Assembly (NCBI GenBank): GCA_963575745.1
Contig: CAUYUJ010018538.1
Span: 562,076-626,075 of the forward strand
From: Prorocentrum cordatum
Taxonomy: Eukaryota > Sar > Dinophyceae > Prorocentrales > Prorocentraceae
DNA length: 64,000 nucleotides
Direction of reading: 5' to 3'
Below are positions 59,824 to 64,000 of this stretch, one piece after another. Both the position numbers and the translations under genes were made by a program. How positions within the stretch are numbered: the first letter of the stretch is position 1; each line of letters begins with the position of its first letter. Below the pieces are notes generated by a model. That model saw only the letters and a list, made by a program, of their open reading frames with translations. It was not told the DNA's origin and made no database searches.

Positions 59824-61795
59824 ACCTGCACCTGCTCAGATATGCCGCGAGGCTTAACTCCTGCAACACTTCCCCCATAGACCACGCTCCCATGTGCGCG
59901 AGGCCAGTGCCATCTCGCGCGTAGCTCTCTAATACTCGCGCCCACGAAATAACATTATTTTTCCGCCCCGACACCCGCGGAAACGAACAGCCGCACATGA
60001 AACATATCGGCGATGCGACCTTATCTTGTGTCACTGTTTCTGCATGCGCTTTCAGACTTTTTCTGTGCGTCACATGCGACGATACTGGAGCTCCTTGCCG
60101 CGCAGCGCACGCGACGACTTCACTGCAAGCAGTGAGCACCCGCTTCTGCAGAGAGTGCGCGGGCGAATACATGTCCGCGATCGGCTGCGCGACATCGCCG
60201 CGTGCAACGCCGACATGGTTGAGAAGCTCCGACTCGTCTACGCCAGTCCAAGAGCAACCTCGGCAAGCACAGTGAGTTGGCGGCAGTTCAACCGCGTCGT
60301 TCTCGACCAAAGCCCCCCCCCACGGTATATGAGGGTCTGCAAGGTCCGCGGGCACAGTAGGGATCCCCCGCAACAGCTTCGCAGCCGTTGCAACCGCTTC
60401 TTCCCGTGCTCGTCGGGGATCCTTCGACGCTGGGTTGACGCGCGCTGCAAAAAACATCTCTTGCGTTGTATCCGCCTCTGGGACTGCACCCGCTGCGGCG
60501 CCGCCCTGCACTGGCTTGTTGAGGTTGCTGGCTGTTGCTGCGCCCGCGGTCGTCCCAGCGCCTGCCTCGGGCTCGTTTCTGCGCGACTGGCCACAAATCA
60601 TGGGCGAACAATGTGCGGGCTCTGTCGCGCTCGTTCTATACGACTCGCAAAACGTTTCTTTCTGCTTCCCCCGGCGCCTCGTTCGCTTCACCCGCGCGCC
60701 CTCTGTGGAACCTGCGCCCCCCTCTGGCTGACGGTTGCCGACAGGAGCGCCATGCAAAGACGGAGACGCACCATCTACACCATCACCCGCTCTCGATGGC
60801 GCGCGCGTTGCTGTCGACTCTCCATCGACGCGGCCCAAAGCATTTTCGCTTTCCAGCGCCGGTTTGGCAGCGCCGTCGTGGTCTACTGATTTGTCATGTC
60901 CACGGCTAGCTACGCCCAGCTCGTGCGTAGCTTTTTCCGTGTCGGTTGTTGCTGACGGCATTGGGGGTCTGCCGCGCAACGACAGCGGCCCCTCAGTTGA
61001 CGACGCCATTTCATTGGCGGCATCTGTCGGCGCGACTGCTTCCGTCCGGTGCCTGGAAAATATCACAACGGCAATGTCTCCCTGGTTCTTCGGATTCTCT
61101 GCAAAATCTTGGAACTCAATCCGCGCAACTACGTTGTCGTCGAACCTCACGACGCCGACGCCGGGGCAGTCGAAGTAGGCGACGTAATGAGCTGGCTGCT
61201 CCAGATGGCAAATCGCGCCCTGGAAGCGATATGCCCAGCCCGACGCCCCTGGCCACTCGAACGCCCTTGGCACGCTTACGCGGCCATTCACTCTGGTCAT
61301 TCCGTCCGCCACTCTTCTGCTCAGCACCACAACGAAGAACCTTGCGGGCGTCTCCGATGGCACGTCGTGAGTTTGCGACGGGCCCTGGCACCCGTGCCAC
61401 ACCTCTCCGTCTTGCAAGGCGGGGCGATGTGGGCATGGCAAACCGTACTGAGCTCGCGTGGATTCCAACGCCACCAAATGACCAAGACCAACTGGACCGC
61501 GCATATCCGCATATTCCCACATTTGGATTATCATGGACCGTTCTCGTCTGTACACATCCGAAACCCAACCGCGACCCCCGCAGAACCGCCTTTGACGGAT
61601 TGTGTTTCCCAGTATAGACCCGTCTACCACTGTGTAGTGCTGCGCAAGGATTCCCATACCCGTCAACGCACTCGACTCCGCAGCACAGACAGCATCAACT
61701 AATGCGCTCCACAGCTCGCTTGCGTCGCACTGGCGAGTGCCCCTAAAATCATTCGTGCGACCGCGCTGAAACAAGCCATCGCGCACCGCTCTCAC
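59603..61795 (-). pseudogene. Helitron-like gene: USP histidine box and zinc segments
   Basis: RQCDASELWSALVDAV (21-36) fits the USP QBox (Q-x-D-A-x-E). PAHYVAYF (201-208) with H203, then VVRFDDN (215-221), fits the His box and the following W/F-DD segment. Between them lie CPHRP and WHGC. A charged, low-complexity linker follows (residues 250-470). Then come CACRGCSW...LLNH and CFMCGC zinc-like motifs. With the Cys box of the preceding fragment, a complete protease triad region is present. USP enzymes cleave ubiquitin conjugates; in a transposon this could act on host or self proteins (inference). Confidence 0.65.
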
Positions 61796-62204
61796 TCCTG
61801 GAACTTGTTCGCCTATCTACAGGTAGGTCACCCAAGGATGCGCCCAGCAGATCCGCCTGCTGTGCTAAAGCACAAACTCCGCACTGATGACGACGTCGGA
61901 CGCTGCATCTGCGTCGATGATGCAACACTGCGTGTCGAATAGGCCCCAAACGCAGCAACGCTTGCATTGCGGCGTTTGCAAAACACGAATTTCCAATGTT
62001 TGGCAGGCCCTTAATCCGATGACGAGCGCACGCCCAGGCCCCGCCCTCAAGCACGATGCGAGCGGAGTCGCCATATAACGCGGCCGCCAGATCCTCTTCT
62101 GACACAGCCGGTCGCACGAGCTCCAACAATGTGCTCTCGTTCGGGCGTTTCGCCAGAATGTCCTGCACGGTTGCGCCCCCTCCCGTATCAAGCCGCTCTC
62201 CCAC
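61749..62204 (-). pseudogene. Helitron-like gene: USP cysteine box
   Basis: Residues 66-84 read GLPNIGNSCFANAAMQALL, a clear match to the Cys box of USP/UBP deubiquitinases (peptidase C19), with C74 the expected nucleophile and N71-S-C the oxyanion-hole region. The next segment has two Cys pairs (RRCSVRRRHQC, C-x2-C) before the frame changes near 61800. Confidence 0.7.
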
Positions 62205-63414
62205 TGCCGTCCGCGCAGGTCGGCACTACCTGAGCGGTGTTGGATGATGGCATCGATGTGCTACCCCCAACCGAAGAATGAAGCCACGGCGCATATTCTG
62301 CTTCTCCGTCTACAGCGTCGCGCGCGAGCACATCTCCCCTGCTGACCACGCGAGCGACGCGCTTACTAGACATCCAAATTACTGCTCCTGCGCGCGCGCC
62401 GCGGACGTCGCCGAGCTTCCATCTATGCCGGAACGCGGCTGCCATTATTTGCTGCGCGTCTTTCGCTTCATGCACCCACGCAAACGCGCGCTCGTCAGAC
62501 AGCCATGTCTGCGCAGATAGGAGATTTCTCCTCTCCATCGAATCGCCACTGCCACCCCCTGACGCCATGTCGTTTCTACATTTTGCCGTAAACCTTCGCA
62601 ATGCATGCCGGCGCCACCGCCCCCCGCGCAGGTTCGCACACGCAACTTGTAAACATGTATTCTCGTGGCGACCAATGCTGGGTGCGTCGCGTCCCAGTAC
62701 CACTGCCCACTCGCTATCAGCAAACCCGACATGAACTGGCTGCGCGACCTCTGCCCGCGGCACCCACTCACCCAGCGTTCTCTTCCAAGGAACAGCACGT
62801 GCATCTCGGCCATTGCACCAGCCAGCAGGGAGCGTCGTGCTGTCCTTACGCTTCACGCCCACCCCTGGGGACCGCCTACCTGGATGCACAGCGGCGAGCG
62901 CGACTGCCCGCGCCCGCGCGTCAGATCGCAAGACGCGCAGTCGGCGCGCACCCATGGCATTGGCCGCCCGCGCCAGGCCCAAGAACATGGGCGCGCGTAA
63001 GACATCAAAAAACGAACGCTCCGTTCCCGTGGCGCTCCCCCGGGAAAACGACGGCAACGCGAATTTGAAAATTTGCGAGAGTTTCCACCTGCAACGACTT
63101 CCACGCAAGAAAGAATAGAAACGCTGCCGCGCCCGCCGCCATCCCCATGTTGACGAACGCCGCTTCCCCCACCAGTTCCGCTTTCCAAGGCGTACAATGC
63201 CCAAAAACACAAATTTGCAAATTTGCGAGCGCATCCCCGCTCTACGACTGCCGCGTAGCAAGGGATGAACGCGACCACGCGCCCGCCACGCCCGCCATGG
63301 CCAACGCCGCAGCTGTGCCCCACGCGCCCCCGCCCCGCACCACTTCGCGCCACCTCCGCGCGCCGCTCTTCCGCGCGTAGCGTCCAGCTCCCCGCTCCGT
63401 TTCGCGCCGCGCAT
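62188..63414 (-). pseudogene. Helitron-like gene: N-terminal segment
   Basis: The part from about 62830 to 62230 reads as mixed-composition protein (LGEWVPRAEVAQPVHVGFAD, WLSDERAFAWVHEAKDAQQI) and leads into the protease segment. The part above 62830 is Arg/Ala-rich and overlies a diverged tandem duplication, so the true start is probably below 62900. No motif was recognised. Confidence 0.4.
63062..63310. repeat. Diverged tandem duplication, period about 147 bp
   Basis: AATTTGAAAATTTGCGAGAG at 63062 and AATTTGCAAATTTGCGAGCG at 63211 start similar segments that end in CGCGCCCGCC...CAACGC or GAACGC. A third weak start (GACAATTTGCAAACTTCCC) is near 63560. Confidence 0.6.
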
Positions 63415-64000
63415 TCAAAAAGGGACAGCCTTTCCTTCTTCTCTGACAACACTGACCGACCGCGTCACATCGACAAGACTCCCCATGCCGACACGGGGCG
63501 CCGCGCCGTTTACAAGCAGCACAACCGCAACGCAAATCTCCGAGCTGAACCGGCACTTTGACAATTTGCAAACTTCCCACCTTTCTACGACAACACTGAC
63601 GTATTACGTAACCGCGACGCAACCCGACGCGCCGAAACGGGTCACTGCGCCACTCACCAACGCCATAACCACAACGAACACCACCGACGATCCGTCGTCC
63701 CGTCCGCTTGCGCCTCGCTTTGCCAAGGAGAAAGGCGCGGCGGCCGGCGCCGCCGCCCCGCCGTGGACCCCAACACAACCGTTCACCTCGCGCCGAACCT
63801 CCGCGCGTCCGAACCAATTTTTTTGCGAGACGTTTCTGAGCACAATCCCCCGAGCAACGCGCGCTCTCGCCCGCGGTCACAAACTGTGGCACCGGCGCCG
63901 CAACCGGCAACAACCTGGTGTACATCACCTCACCTGCAGTATTCTCTTTCGATACGCCCCGCATTGGGTAGCCTTGAGCACGCAACCCCAACTCGTAAGG
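63415..64000. other. No gene supported
   Basis: A minus frame of 249 codons (63991-63242) is Arg/Gly/Cys-rich with no motif, and overlaps the tandem duplication. It could be a further upstream part of the Helitron-like gene. Confidence 0.4.

Larger units (their letters stand above)
57371..63414 (-). pseudogene. Helitron-like gene with USP protease domain, 3'-truncated
   Basis: Minus-strand frames succeed one another from 63414 to 57371 as one protein: N-terminal region, USP-type protease, disordered linker, Cys-rich zinc segments, then a Helitron_like_N/Rep region. Frame changes occur near 62200, 61800, 59700, 59350 and 57945. Two of them sit on homopolymers (C5 at 59350-59354, A6 at 57941-57946), so indels or sequencing errors are likely; others may be introns. 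The gene stops where a MITE-B fragment begins, before the Rep tyrosine and the helicase, so it cannot act alone. Fragments are listed separately. Confidence 0.65.

Noticed and set aside
1-64000. CRISPR arrays, bacterial operons, rRNA genes
   Set aside because: No regularly spaced repeat-spacer pattern, no ribosome-binding-site-led gene runs and no rRNA-like stretch were seen; the tandem repeats here have no unique spacers. tRNA genes were not screened systematically.

Overview
The window reads as nuclear DNA of a core dinoflagellate, most like a Prorocentrum- or Symbiodinium-type genome (inference; the species cannot be fixed from sequence alone). The support is very GC-rich DNA packed with simple repeats, relict copies of the dinoflagellate spliced leader upstream of two or three genes, a GC-AG intron made by a transposon insertion, Lys-Gly-Lys and KRPAA-type low-complexity proteins, and lineage-expanded CACTA-like and Helitron-like protein families. 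Real coding sequence is sparse. Most long open frames here are shadows of microsatellites or of a 146-bp satellite.

Layout. 0-17 kb: simple repeats, GC-rich DNA, a retroelement tail remnant (146-928), five families of short inverted-repeat elements (called MITE-A to MITE-E here), a 35-bp hairpin (7149-7229), and a membrane-protein exon on the minus strand split by a MITE-B copy that behaves like an introner (9860-10411). 17.5-21.1 kb: a 3.5-kb element with 214-bp direct terminal repeats, encoding a GIY-YIG nuclease-like protein and inserted in a (CA)n tract. 21.5-23.5 kb: an unidentified exon and a 186-bp tandem repeat. 23.8-37.7 kb: a candidate 13.8-kb transposon. It has 34-bp imperfect terminal inverted repeats and AT-rich subterminal motifs. 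It carries a Tnp2/CACTA-like transposase gene, two 146-bp satellite arrays, and between them three same-strand genes (a RING-H2 protein, a coiled-coil protein, a Lys-rich protein). Two of the three have clear spliced-leader relics just upstream and the third a weak one. An assembly gap at 26401-26500 is flanked by an exact 292-bp duplication and looks artefactual.

37.8-47.5 kb: one exon resembling the Mago-binding domain of PYM, then many tandem repeats and a 1.15-kb insertion visible by comparison with a paralogous site. 47,491-54,633 (minus strand): a full-length non-LTR retrotransposon with a 15-bp target-site duplication, a zinc-finger ORF1, and an ORF2 with endonuclease, reverse transcriptase and RNase H. 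ORF2 has one frame change. 54.7-56.9 kb: a higher-order repeat with twelve CACGTG palindromes. 57.4-63.4 kb (minus strand): a broken Helitron-like gene whose N-terminal half carries a USP-type ubiquitin protease and whose Rep half is cut by a MITE-B copy.

How the parts relate. Nearly everything recognisable is mobile-element derived. The most notable points are the 13.8-kb element with apparently retroposed cargo, the GIY-YIG element with LTR-like ends but no reverse transcriptase, and the introner-type insertion that restores frame exactly when excised as a GC-AG intron. Functional assignments come from motifs read by eye; no database search was run.
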